In this document: positions 30,481-38,561 of the stretch, piece after piece
How the letters are laid out: each line of letters starts with the position of its first letter
Position numbering within the stretch: position 1 is the first letter of the stretch
From: Lachnospiraceae bacterium
GTDB lineage: Bacteria > Bacillota > Clostridia > Lachnospirales > Lachnospiraceae
DNA length: 41,265 nucleotides
Assembly (NCBI GenBank): GCA_900764225.1
Contig: CAAFNG010000339.1
Span: 1 to 41,265, forward strand
Reading direction: 5' to 3'
Notes under the pieces: generated by a model
The model's input: only the letters and a program-made list of their open reading frames with translations
Databases searched by the model: none
Told to the model about the DNA's origin: nothing
Translations under genes and position numbers: made by a program

Positions 30481-32406
30481 TTATGCCTCCATGATGATCG
30501 GCAGGATCATCGGGCTTCTCTTGGTACGTTTCCACAGATATTCACCAAGTGCATCCTTCACCTCTGTCTTGATCTTGCCCCAGTCTGTGATATTATTCTC
30601 CAGGCAGGAATCCAGCGCAGTCTCCACAACCTGTCTTGCATGCTCCATAAGATCCTCGGATTCTCTTACGTATACAAATCCTCTGGAAACGATATCCGGT
30701 CCTGCAAGAACCACATTGCTGTGACGCTCCAGTGTCATAACTACGATCATAATTCCATCCTCAGACAGATGCTGGCGGTCACGAAGTACGATATTTCCCA
30801 CATCACCTACTCCAAGTCCGTCTACAAAGATCGCTCCTGTGTGAACACTTCCTGTTACCTTTGCACTCTGTCCATCCAGTTCCAGAACATTTCCGGAGGA
30901 AAGAATGAAGATATTCTCCTTCGGGATTCCAAGATCCTCCACAATATGCTTCTGTGCTGTCAGATGACGGTACTCACCGTGGATTGGGATCGCATATTTC
31001 GGTTTTACAAGGGAGTAGATCAGCTTGATCTCCTCCTGGCAGGCATGTCCGGAAACATGGACATCCTGGAAGATAACCTTTGCGCCTTTCATGGACAGCT
31101 CATTGATAACCTTGGAAACTGCTTTTTCATTTCCGGGAATCGGGTTGGAGCTGAAAATGATCGTATCATTCGGCTTGATGGTGATCTTTTTATGGATGTT
31201 GGCTGCCATACGGGAAAGTGCTGCCATGGACTCACCCTGGCTTCCTGTTGTGATCAGGACAACCTTGTCATCCGGGTAATTCTTCACCTGGTCGATCTCG
31301 ATCAGTGTATTCTCCGGAATCTGCAGATAGCCAAGCTCTGATGCTACGGAAATAACATTGACCATGCTCCGGCCCTCTACAGCAACCTTTCTTCCAAAAC
31401 GGTATGCTGTGTTGATGATCTGCTGCACACGGTCCACATTGGAAGCAAAAGTAGCAATGATGATCCTGGATGTACGGTATTCATTAAACAGATTGTCAAA
31501 TACATGTCCCACTGTACGCTCGGACATGGTAAAGCCCTGTCTCTCTGCATTGGTACTCTCACACATCAGTGCAAGAACGCCCTTCTTGCCGATCTCTGCA
31601 AAACGCTGCAGATCAATGGCATCTCCGAATACCGGTGTATAGTCTACCTTAAAGTCTCCTGTGTGTACCACGATTCCCACCGGAGAGTAGATTGCAAGTG
31701 CGGAGGCATCCTGGATACTGTGGTTGGTCTTAATGAACTCCACAGCAAAATCTCCCAGATTGATCACCTGTCCGTGCTTCACTTCTTTCAGCTTGGTGGA
31801 ACGCACAAGATTGTGTTCCTTAAGCTTATTGCGGATCAGTCCCAGTGTAAGCTTGGTCGCATAGATCGGAACATTGATCTCCTTGAGCACATACGGAAGT
31901 GCTCCGATATGATCCTCATGTCCGTGTGTGATCACAAATCCCTTGACCTTGGAAATATTTTCCTTAAGGTAGGTCACATCCGGAATGACAAGATCGATTC
32001 CCAGCATGTCGTCCTCCGGGAAAGAAAGTCCGCAGTCTACGACTACAATACTGTCCTCATACTCAAAGGCTGTAATGTTCATTCCGATCTGCTCCAGACC
32101 GCCTAACGGGATGATCTTAAGCTTCGAGGATGATCTGCGGCTGTTTTTCCGACCGGATGGTCTGCCACTGTTCTTTGCCGGTCTCTGTGTGTTCCGGCTT
32201 ACGTTCTTCACTGTAGCGCCGGCTGCTGTCTTCTTCGCTGCCGGGCGGAACGGTTTGTCCTGACGGTTCTTATTATTGCCGCCACGATATTGTCTCGTCC
32301 TTGCTCCAGCGTTCCTCTGTCTTGGTGCCTGTCTTCTGGCGCCGCCTGCGGAAGCCTGGTTTCTGCTTTCCGCGTTTCTGTTGTCACCGTTGTTCTCGCT
32401 TTTCAA
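30481..32406 (-). CDS. rnj: Ribonuclease J with a long basic N-terminal extension
   Basis: A 641-residue metallo-beta-lactamase/beta-CASP RNase with 5'-exonuclease and endonuclease activity in mRNA turnover and rRNA maturation. The metal motif HGHEDHIGALPY lies about 60 residues into the conserved part, followed by MCESTNAER and beta-CASP features (TTGSQGESMAALSRMA, SGHACQEEIKL). The conserved domain begins near residue 95 (KLKIIPLGG). Residues 1-95 are a low-complexity Arg/Asn/Lys/Gly-rich segment that may bind RNA. The TTG start at 32406 is preferred to the ATG at 32421: GGAGGAG lies 7 nt before the TTG, the ATG has no Shine-Dalgarno sequence, and TTGA then overlaps the DUF1292 stop. Confidence 0.93.
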   Translation of the reverse strand: MKSENNGDNRNAESRNQASAGGARRQAPRQRNAGARTRQYRGGNNKNRQDKPFRPAAKKTAAGATVKNVSRNTQRPAKNSGRPSGRKNSRRSSSKLKIIPLGGLEQIGMNITAFEYEDSIVVVDCGLSFPEDDMLGIDLVIPDVTYLKENISKVKGFVITHGHEDHIGALPYVLKEINVPIYATKLTLGLIRNKLKEHNLVRSTKLKEVKHGQVINLGDFAVEFIKTNHSIQDASALAIYSPVGIVVHTGDFKVDYTPVFGDAIDLQRFAEIGKKGVLALMCESTNAERQGFTMSERTVGHVFDNLFNEYRTSRIIIATFASNVDRVQQIINTAYRFGRKVAVEGRSMVNVISVASELGYLQIPENTLIEIDQVKNYPDDKVVLITTGSQGESMAALSRMAANIHKKITIKPNDTIIFSSNPIPGNEKAVSKVINELSMKGAKVIFQDVHVSGHACQEEIKLIYSLVKPKYAIPIHGEYRHLTAQKHIVEDLGIPKENIFILSSGNVLELDGQSAKVTGSVHTGAIFVDGLGVGDVGNIVLRDRQHLSEDGIMIVVMTLERHSNVVLAGPDIVSRGFVYVRESEDLMEHARQVVETALDSCLENNITDWGKIKTEVKDALGEYLWKRTKRSPMILPIIMEA

Positions 32407-32672
32407 AAATCGCTCCTCCATTCAAAATTCACGTCATCCAGCATCTGCTGAAAAACTGCGTATACAGCCTGAAGCTCATCCTCATCCTCGATCATTTCAT
32501 AACAAGCTTCAGTGCTTCCCGGAGCCGAAATGTCCTTAAGAATATATGCATCTGCTTCCTCATCCTGTGAATCGGACACCAAAAGATAAGTCACACCCGC
32601 AATGTTGGTCTGCTCCTCTACATAAAACTCAGCAGCTGTGCCGTCGTCTGACTGAAATATTATTTTTTCCAT
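32403..32672 (-). CDS. DUF1292 (YrzB-like) protein
   Basis: An 89-residue acidic beta-rich protein of the DUF1292 family (IIFQSDDGTAAEFYVEEQTNIAGVTYLLVSD, ending in a helix DEDELQAVYAVFQQML). No function is known. It sits between ruvX and the RNase J gene, in the same slot as yrzB after yrrK (ruvX) in Bacillus. Its stop codon overlaps the TTG start of RNase J, so translation of the two is coupled. Confidence 0.9.
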   Translation of the reverse strand: MEKIIFQSDDGTAAEFYVEEQTNIAGVTYLLVSDSQDEEADAYILKDISAPGSTEACYEMIEDEDELQAVYAVFQQMLDDVNFEWRSDF

Positions 32673-32714
32673 ATTTAATTCTTCCTTATCCGTTCTTCTG
32701 AAAATATCTGTGTC

Positions 32715-33170
32715 TTATGCTCTTGCGTCTTCCTGCTCCTGCGCTTTTCGATGCGTCGCTGCATCCAGATATCCCTGCAAAATAAAGACTGCCGCTACCT
32801 GATCCAGATACTGCTTGCGGTCCTCCTTATGCACGCCTGTCTCTTCCAGTGTGCGGTCCGCAGCCATGGTCGTCAGTCTCTCATCCCACATAACAACAGG
32901 CAGGCCTGTACGTTTCTCCAGCATTTCCTTGAATTCCAGAGATTTCTCAGCCCGCTCTCCTACGGTATTGTTCATATTCTTCGGATATCCAAGCACGATT
33001 TCCGTAACCTGATACTCCGAAATGATTTCTTCAATACGTGCCAGTGTACGACGAAGCTTGTTCTCCTGCTTGCGCCATACAGTCTCCACTCCCTGGGCTG
33101 TCAGACCAAGGGGATCGCTCACTGCAACGCCCACTGTCTTCGAGCCATAGTCCAGTCCCAGTATCCTCAT
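32715..33170 (-). CDS. ruvX: YqgF/RuvX-family nuclease
   Basis: A 151-residue RNase H-fold protein. It shows [22 protein letters not shown] with the first catalytic Asp, the [17 protein letters not shown] motif, and the MWDERLTT segment with further acidic residues; a late Asp lies in [16 protein letters not shown]. The family (YqgF/YrrK) is essential in E. coli and linked to 16S pre-rRNA 5' end maturation; RuvC-like resolvase activity has also been proposed. It starts 2 nt after the ireB stop. The short C-terminal tail (residues 138-151) is charged and variable. Confidence 0.95.
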   Translation of the reverse strand: MRILGLDYGSKTVGVAVSDPLGLTAQGVETVWRKQENKLRRTLARIEEIISEYQVTEIVLGYPKNMNNTVGERAEKSLEFKEMLEKRTGLPVVMWDERLTTMAADRTLEETGVHKEDRKQYLDQVAAVFILQGYLDAATHRKAQEQEDARA

Positions 33171-33172
33171 GA

Positions 33173-33445
33173 TCAGCGTTCCCAGGACTTGTTCTTGATA
33201 TACTCGGTGAGAAGCTCCTCTACCAGCTCATCACGCTCCACCTTCATGATCATGCTTCTCGCACCCTTGTGGCTTGTGATGTAGGTCGGGTCTCCGGACA
33301 TAATATATCCTACGATCTGATTCACCGGATTGTAGCCCTTCTCATCCATTGCATTGTACACCAGATCCAGTACTTCTTTTACCTGAAGCTCCTGATCCGG
33401 TTTCGTTCTGAAATACTGTGTATTTCCCAGATTATTCTCTGCCAT
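33173..33445 (-). CDS. ireB: IreB-family regulatory protein
   Basis: A 90-residue DUF965 protein (Bacillus YrzL, Enterococcus IreB). In Enterococcus it is a substrate of the PASTA-domain kinase IreK and a negative regulator of intrinsic cephalosporin resistance. The conserved [33 protein letters not shown] block is complete, and the N-terminal Thr residues (NTQYFRTK) are where phosphorylation would occur. It is the first gene of the ireB-ruvX-DUF1292 block; alaS, normally upstream in Bacillus, is absent and mtaB takes that position. A promoter is predicted at 33479-33507. Confidence 0.93.
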   Translation of the reverse strand: MAENNLGNTQYFRTKPDQELQVKEVLDLVYNAMDEKGYNPVNQIVGYIMSGDPTYITSHKGARSMIMKVERDELVEELLTEYIKNKSWER

Positions 33446-33478
33446 TGTCTCTCACGTCCTTAAAATATATTCTTTTTT

Positions 33479-33507
33479 ATTTTAATATAAATTTACATAA
33501 ATTACAA
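33479..33507 (-). promoter_or_regulatory. Promoter for the ireB-to-trhP operon
   Basis: Minus strand: -35 TTGTAA (33502-33507), a 17-bp spacer and -10 TAAAAT (33479-33484), 34 nt before the ireB ATG, in an A+T-rich gap after mtaB. Confidence 0.5.
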
Positions 33508-33570
33508 TCTAAAATTTCATGCACCTGTTAGCATTTCAGGATATTGTCTGTAAATATTTTATATCCTTCT

Positions 33571-34899
33571 TTACTCCACGGCTTCTCCTGTCAGGATATG
33601 TTCTTCCAGAAAGCCCTCAGCCTTTACCTTTATGATGTCATTTACCCCATAACTGTCCGCTTTTTTTACTACTGTCTTTATATATTCACGGCTGTGTCCG
33701 AGATACCAGGTCTGACCATTCTTCTCATATTCTTCTTCTATAAGGATCTCCAGCTCTTTTCCAAGCATGGCTTCCTCATAATCTCTTGCATGACGGTGAT
33801 GCATCTCGATCATTTTTTCACTTCGTGCTGCTTTTTCAGCCTCCGTCAGCTGTCCGGCCATGGCAGCTGCCTTTGTTCCCTGTCTTCTGGAGTACTTGAA
33901 GATATGCGTCTCATAAAAATGAATGCTGTCCACAAAGTCATAGGATTTCTTGAATTCCTCCTCTGATTCCTGCGGGAAGCCCACGATCACATCCGTGGTC
34001 AGCGCAGGTGCACCATATACCTCTCTTAGGAGCTCACAGCGCTCTCTATACTCTCCGCTCCGGTATCTGCGGTTCATTCTCTCCAGAGTCTCATCACAGC
34101 CGCTCTGCAGGGAAAGATGAAAATGCGGGCAGACCTTTGGCAGTGCCGCGATACCTTCCGCAAATTCTCTTGTAACGATTCCCGGCTCCAGGGAACCGAG
34201 GCGGATTCTCTTGATTCCCTCGATTTCATGCACTGCACGGATCAGGGAAAGCAGTGTCTCTTTCTTTTCTTCCGAGAAGTCCACACCATAGGAGCTTAAG
34301 TGGATTCCTGTAAGCACGATTTCTTTATATCCCTTTGCAGCAAGTGAACGTACTTCCTTCAGTACGCTTTCGATGTTACGGCTTCTCACACGGCCTCTTG
34401 CATAGGGAATAATACAGTACGTACAGAACTGGTTACAGCCGTCCTGTACCTTGATATATGCTCTTACGTGCTCCGCGGTATGATTGATGGAAAGATCCTC
34501 ATACTCCTTTGTCTGATTGATCTTGATCACATGCGAACCATGTCCCGGCTTGTCCTCTGCATATTCAGCCAGTGCTTCCACAATGTTTCCTTTCTGGTTG
34601 TTTCCCAGCACAAGGTCAATGGCTTCGTCCTTTTCCAGCTTTTCGCCACCGGTCTGGACATAGCAGCCGGTTGCCACGACAATGGCATCCGGATTCATTT
34701 TTTTTGCCTTGTGGAGCATCTGTCTTGATTTTCTGTCTGCAATATTTGTAACCGTACAGGTATTGATCACATAAATATCTGCTCCCGGCTCAAAAGGCAC
34801 GATCTCATAGCCTGCCTCCTCCAGGAGCTGCTGCATTGCCTCTATTTCGTAGGCATTTACCTTGCAGCCTAAGTTGTGTAATGCAACTTTATTTCCCAT
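33571..34899 (-). CDS. mtaB: tRNA t6A37 methylthiotransferase
   Basis: A 442-residue radical-SAM methylthiotransferase that converts t6A37 to ms2t6A37 in tRNAs reading ANN codons. The N-terminal UPF0004 domain has cysteines in LGCKVNAYE, NTCTVTNIADRKSR and VATGCYVQ (one Fe-S cluster). The radical-SAM CxxxCxxC is FCTYCIIPYARGRVRSR near residue 150. A TRAM domain follows at the C-terminus (LIEEEYEKNGQTWYLGHSREYIKTVVK). The spacing fits MtaB (Bacillus YqeV) rather than MiaB. In Bacillus it follows rsmE; here thiI, a cysteine desulfurase and an HPr-like gene lie between. Confidence 0.94.
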   Translation of the reverse strand: MGNKVALHNLGCKVNAYEIEAMQQLLEEAGYEIVPFEPGADIYVINTCTVTNIADRKSRQMLHKAKKMNPDAIVVATGCYVQTGGEKLEKDEAIDLVLGNNQKGNIVEALAEYAEDKPGHGSHVIKINQTKEYEDLSINHTAEHVRAYIKVQDGCNQFCTYCIIPYARGRVRSRNIESVLKEVRSLAAKGYKEIVLTGIHLSSYGVDFSEEKKETLLSLIRAVHEIEGIKRIRLGSLEPGIVTREFAEGIAALPKVCPHFHLSLQSGCDETLERMNRRYRSGEYRERCELLREVYGAPALTTDVIVGFPQESEEEFKKSYDFVDSIHFYETHIFKYSRRQGTKAAAMAGQLTEAEKAARSEKMIEMHHRHARDYEEAMLGKELEILIEEEYEKNGQTWYLGHSREYIKTVVKKADSYGVNDIIKVKAEGFLEEHILTGEAVE

Positions 34900-34959
34900 T
34901 TTTCCTCACTTTTTATACAATTTCACTAATTATTAAAACATTTTTTATCTCTTTTCACC

Positions 34960-34988
34960 TTGACTTTTTGAAAGCTGACAGGTAAGAT
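34960..34988 (+). promoter_or_regulatory. Promoter for the HPr-like gene
   Basis: -35 TTGACT (34960-34965), a 17-bp spacer and -10 TAAGAT (34983-34988), 42 nt before the start codon. A GGGAGG Shine-Dalgarno sequence follows. Confidence 0.7.
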
Positions 34989-35030
34989 GAAAGCTGTAAA
35001 TACAAAAATCTATCAAGGGAGGTTATTATA

Positions 35031-35267
35031 ATGAAAACAGCTAAAATCTCACTGAACTCCATCGATAAGGTGAAGGCATTCGTAAACGAGATCAGCAAAT
35101 TCGACTGCGATTTTGATTTAGTGTCCGGAAGATATGTGATCGATGCAAAATCCATCATGGGTATCTTCAGCCTGGATCTTTCCAAGCCAATCGACCTCAA
35201 CATCCACGCAGACGGTGCTGCTCTGGATAACGTTATGCAGATTATTTCCAAATATACAATCGAGTAA
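35031..35267 (+). CDS. HPr-like protein without the catalytic histidine
   Basis: 78 residues with the HPr fold and length. The regulatory loop is kept: AKSIMGIFSLDL matches the KSIMGVMSL segment around Ser46, the site of HPr kinase. By alignment from that anchor, the position of the PEP-dependent His15 is Ser10 and Arg17 is Asp12, so it cannot carry a phosphohistidine for sugar transport. This recalls Bacillus Crh, which has Gln15 and acts only as a CcpA cofactor after Ser46 phosphorylation. A regulatory role is therefore likely. It is monocistronic on the plus strand, with its own promoter and strong terminator, and interrupts the otherwise minus-strand mtaB-thiI region. Confidence 0.85.
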   Translation: MKTAKISLNSIDKVKAFVNEISKFDCDFDLVSGRYVIDAKSIMGIFSLDLSKPIDLNIHADGAALDNVMQIISKYTIE

Positions 35268-35284
35268 TCTTCATGTATATTTGA

Positions 35285-35317
35285 GAGGAACTGTATCAGA
35301 TACAGTTCCTCTTTTTT
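35285..35317 (+). terminator. Terminator of the HPr-like gene
   Basis: A perfect 12-bp stem, GAGGAACTGTAT with its complement (35300-35311), and a 3-nt loop, followed by six T residues, 17 nt after the stop codon. Confidence 0.92.
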
Positions 35318-35387
35318 CATATCTGACAGAGACACTTTTTAGCTGTACTCTCCCTTTTTTATAGCGATGCAATAATTCTTGGAGTGC

Positions 35388-35445
35388 TATAATATTTCAA
35401 TCAGCCAGGAACCCTCACCTTTCCGGGGGCCTGGCTTTCTTTTTT
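35388..35445 (+). other. Extended -10 followed at once by a terminator-like hairpin
   Basis: TGCTATAAT (35385-35393) is an extended -10 on the plus strand, with no good -35. A few bases after the expected start site, AGCCAGG (35403-35409) pairs with CCTGGCT (35430-35436), with inner CCC/GGG, and a T-rich tail follows (35437-35445). On the minus strand the hairpin has no T tail, so it is a poor terminator for thiI. It is either a backup terminator or a roughly 45-nt transcript. Confidence 0.4.
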
Positions 35446-35453
35446 ACAGATCA

Positions 35454-36635
35454 TTACTGAATTTCAATGATCTCTGTTGTGTTCAGTGCAGTTTCCATCA
35501 GCTCATCAATCTTCTCAGCAAGCTTCTGCTCGGAACGGCGGATCACCTTGAGATTTGGCTTGGTTACCGGATGTTTGGCAACAAAGATCGTACAGCAGTC
35601 TTCAAACGGCTGGATTGATGTCTCGAAAGTATCGATTTTTCTGGAAATACGAACAATTTCTTCTTTATCAAAACCGATCACCGGACGGTATACAGGCAGT
35701 GTACACACCTCGTTGGTGGATGCAAGGCTCTGTAATGTCTGGCTTGCTACCTGTCCGATACTCTCACCTGTGATCAGACCAAGACACCGGTCTTTTTTCG
35801 CAAAATGCTCTGCAATACGCATCATGTATCTTCTCATGATAATGGTAAGCTCATCATGCGGGCACTGATCATAGATATAAAGCTGAATGTCTGTAAAATT
35901 AACCACATGAAGACGGATCGGTCCGCTGTATTTTGCAACAAGGCGGGCAAGATCCACAACCTTCTGTTTCGCACGCTCGCTTGTGTATGGCGGTGCATGG
36001 AAATATACAGCGTCGATCTTGACACCACGTTTTGCGATCATGTAGCCTGCAACCGGGCTGTCAATTCCACCGGACAGAAGAAGCATGGCTTTTCCGTTTG
36101 TTCCGATCGGCATTCCTCCTGCTCCCGGGATCGTCTGGGAATATACATAGATCTTGTCACGGATCTCAACAGAGAGGTTCAGCTCCGGCTCATGTACATC
36201 TACGCTTGCCTCAGGAAACGCATCCAGGATACGTCCACCAAGCTCTGCACTGACTTCCATGGAACTGATCGGATAAGATTTCTTCGCACGGCGTGTCCAT
36301 ACCTTGAAACTTCCACTAAAGTCCGGATGCCACTGCTTCATGTATCCTACAACATCCTGTGCAAGCTTCTCGAAGCCATCTTCCTCATAGATCATGACCG
36401 GACAGATTCCAACAATACCGAATACGTGCTGCAGGGCATCTACAGCCTCATCGTAATCATAGTTTTCAGGACAGAATACATAGACTCTTCCCTGCTCTTT
36501 TTTTACTTCAAACTCACCCTCGATCTTGGAGAGTGCGATCTCCATCTGATGTACGAGAGCATCCTCAAAACGATAGCGGTTTTTTCCCTTAAGGGCGATC
36601 TCCGCATATTTAATCAGAAATGCGTGTACTAACAT
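35454..36635 (-). CDS. thiI: tRNA 4-thiouridine synthase ThiI
   Basis: A 393-residue enzyme that adenylates and thiolates U8 of tRNA. An N-terminal ferredoxin-like domain and THUMP domain (residues about 60-170) bind tRNA. The PP-loop ATP site is LLLSGGIDSPVAGY near residue 185. It ends without the C-terminal rhodanese domain that E. coli ThiI has, as in Bacillus, where a dedicated cysteine desulfurase (NifZ) feeds sulfur directly. Such a desulfurase is encoded immediately upstream (20-nt gap). A supply of sulfur for thiamine is possible but not shown. AAAGGAAG precedes the ATG. Confidence 0.95.
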   Translation of the reverse strand: MLVHAFLIKYAEIALKGKNRYRFEDALVHQMEIALSKIEGEFEVKKEQGRVYVFCPENYDYDEAVDALQHVFGIVGICPVMIYEEDGFEKLAQDVVGYMKQWHPDFSGSFKVWTRRAKKSYPISSMEVSAELGGRILDAFPEASVDVHEPELNLSVEIRDKIYVYSQTIPGAGGMPIGTNGKAMLLLSGGIDSPVAGYMIAKRGVKIDAVYFHAPPYTSERAKQKVVDLARLVAKYSGPIRLHVVNFTDIQLYIYDQCPHDELTIIMRRYMMRIAEHFAKKDRCLGLITGESIGQVASQTLQSLASTNEVCTLPVYRPVIGFDKEEIVRISRKIDTFETSIQPFEDCCTIFVAKHPVTKPNLKVIRRSEQKLAEKIDELMETALNTTEIIEIQ

Positions 36636-36655
36636 AAAACTTCCTTTCTCCTGTA

Positions 36656-37810
36656 TTATCGGCGTGCATATCTGCGCAGCATGGGAATAGTTTTTTCCAG
36701 ATTTTCCAGACAGTAGTCTACCTCCTCAAAGGTATTCTCCTCACAGAAGCTGACGCGGACTGTACTCTCCACATCTGCTCTGTTAAGTCCCATTGCTGTC
36801 AGTGTTGCACTTGGTTTTCTCTTATGGCTGGAGCATGCACTTCCTGCGGAAATATATACCCCAAATTCCTCCATTGTATGAAGAAGCACCTCACTTCGAA
36901 CGCCATGGAAAGTCACACTCATGATATGAGGCGCACCTTCTTCAAGCGGCATTCCGTTAACGGTAACATCTCCCAGTCTCTCTAAGCCTGCTGCCATACG
37001 CTCTTTCAGGTCATAGAGGTGCTGTATTTTTTTATCAAAATCTGTATAGACCATCTCAGCGGCAACGCCAAGACCTGCGATTCCCGGCACATTGTCTGTT
37101 CCGGAACGCATGCCGTTCTGCTGTCCGCCACCAAGGATCTGCGGCTGTACTCTTACTTTCTCATTGATGTAAAGGAAGCCGACTCCCTTCGGTCCGTGAA
37201 TCTTATGACTACTCACAGAAAGAAGATCAATGCCCAGTTTTTTCGGATAGATCCGATACTTTCCGAAAGCCTGGATGGCGTCCACATGGAAAAGTGCCTT
37301 CGGGCTTTTTTCATGAACCATTTTTCCAATCTCTTCTACCGGCATCACAGCTCCGACTTCATTATTTACATACATCACAGATACCAGAATCGTGTCCGGA
37401 CGCAGAGCCTTCTCAAGCGCATCCAGCTTTACCACACCCTGATGGTCTACGGGAAGTATGGTCACCTCATAGCCCTGTTCCTTCAGACAGGCAAACGGCT
37501 GGGTAACAGCTGCATGCTCCACTGCTGTTGTGATGACATGGTTTCCCATACGTTTGTTGGCTTCCACGCCGCCGATGATGGCAAGGTTATCAGATTCTGT
37601 TCCACCGGATGTAAAAAGAATCTCTTTTTCATTTACCTTCAAAAGTTTCGCAAGTGTCTGAGCACTGTGGCGGACGTAATTCTCCGCTTCCATGCCCTTT
37701 TTATGCATGGCAGAAGGATTTCCGAAATCTTCTGTCATGGTTTTGCAGACAATATCCTTTACTTCATCGAAGCATCTCGTTGTCGCAGAATTGTCAAAAT
37801 ATGCTTCCAT
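36656..37810 (-). CDS. Cysteine desulfurase (NifS/IscS-like)
   Basis: A 384-residue PLP-dependent class V aminotransferase-fold enzyme that takes sulfur from cysteine as a persulfide. It shows AYFDNSATTRC at the N-terminus, TSGGTESDNLAI, the PLP lysine in SSHKIHGPKGVGFLY, and the persulfide cysteine in SAGSACSSHKRKPS. Because the next gene is a rhodanese-less thiI, as in the Bacillus nifZ-thiI pair, its main partner is probably ThiI for s4U8 synthesis. It starts 3 nt after the rsmE stop, so it belongs to the prmA-rsmE operon. Confidence 0.94.
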   Translation of the reverse strand: MEAYFDNSATTRCFDEVKDIVCKTMTEDFGNPSAMHKKGMEAENYVRHSAQTLAKLLKVNEKEILFTSGGTESDNLAIIGGVEANKRMGNHVITTAVEHAAVTQPFACLKEQGYEVTILPVDHQGVVKLDALEKALRPDTILVSVMYVNNEVGAVMPVEEIGKMVHEKSPKALFHVDAIQAFGKYRIYPKKLGIDLLSVSSHKIHGPKGVGFLYINEKVRVQPQILGGGQQNGMRSGTDNVPGIAGLGVAAEMVYTDFDKKIQHLYDLKERMAAGLERLGDVTVNGMPLEEGAPHIMSVTFHGVRSEVLLHTMEEFGVYISAGSACSSHKRKPSATLTAMGLNRADVESTVRVSFCEENTFEEVDYCLENLEKTIPMLRRYARR

Positions 37811-37813
37811 AAT

Positions 37814-38557
37814 CTATTCATCCTCCAGTTGAAACATCAGAACAGAAAGTACTGCAAGTCCGGCAGTCTCTGTTCTGAGTATCCGGTGTCCCAGCGTGAT
37901 CGGCTTGGCACCGACTTCCATGGCAGCTGCCACTTCTTCTTCCTCAAAACCGCCCTCAGGTCCGATAAAAACGCCGATACTTTTTCCCGGCTCTATGGCG
38001 CGGATCAGCTCTTTTGTCTCTTTCATGCCTTTTGCAAGCTCATAAGGAATAAAAAGAACATCCAGCTCTTTTGCAAAAGCAAGGGCTTCTTTCAGCGTCA
38101 TCACAGAATGAACCTCAGGCACAAGCATACGCTTGGACTGCTTCGCCGCGCTCTCTGCGATCTGCTGCCAGCGGGCAACCTTTTTCTCTGCCTTCTTGTT
38201 GTCCAGTTTTACCACACACCGTCTGGTGGATACCGGAACTACAGAGTATGCACCAAGCTCCACGGCTTTCTGAATGATCAGCTCCATCTTGTCTGCTTTC
38301 GGCAGACCCTGAAACAGATAAATGCGGTTTTTCAACTCATAATCCGGCTCCTGCACATAGAGGATATGAAGAAGCACTTCTTCTTCCTCTGTGCTGTCGA
38401 TGACACAGTGATATTCTTTTTCTTTATCACTGATCCACAGCTCTTCGCCTTTTTTCATGCGGAGAACATTACGAATATGATTTACATCGCTTCCTGTGAT
38501 ATGGATCGCATGCTTCTCACTATCGATCTGATGAGGTTCCACAAAAAATCTCTGCAT
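37814..38557 (-). CDS. rsmE: 16S rRNA m3U1498 methyltransferase
   Basis: A 247-residue SPOUT-class methyltransferase that modifies U1498 of 16S rRNA in the 30S subunit. The N-terminal PUA-like domain (residues 1-70, HAIHITGSDVNHIRNVLRMKKGE) binds RNA. The knotted SAM site is the FIGPEGGFEEEEV and LGHRILRTETAGL pair near the C-terminus. It starts 4 nt after prmA and ends 3 nt before the cysteine desulfurase gene. The prmA-rsmE order is the same as Bacillus yqeT-yqeU. Confidence 0.95.
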   Translation of the reverse strand: MQRFFVEPHQIDSEKHAIHITGSDVNHIRNVLRMKKGEELWISDKEKEYHCVIDSTEEEEVLLHILYVQEPDYELKNRIYLFQGLPKADKMELIIQKAVELGAYSVVPVSTRRCVVKLDNKKAEKKVARWQQIAESAAKQSKRMLVPEVHSVMTLKEALAFAKELDVLFIPYELAKGMKETKELIRAIEPGKSIGVFIGPEGGFEEEEVAAAMEVGAKPITLGHRILRTETAGLAVLSVLMFQLEDE

Positions 38558-38561
38558 GAGA

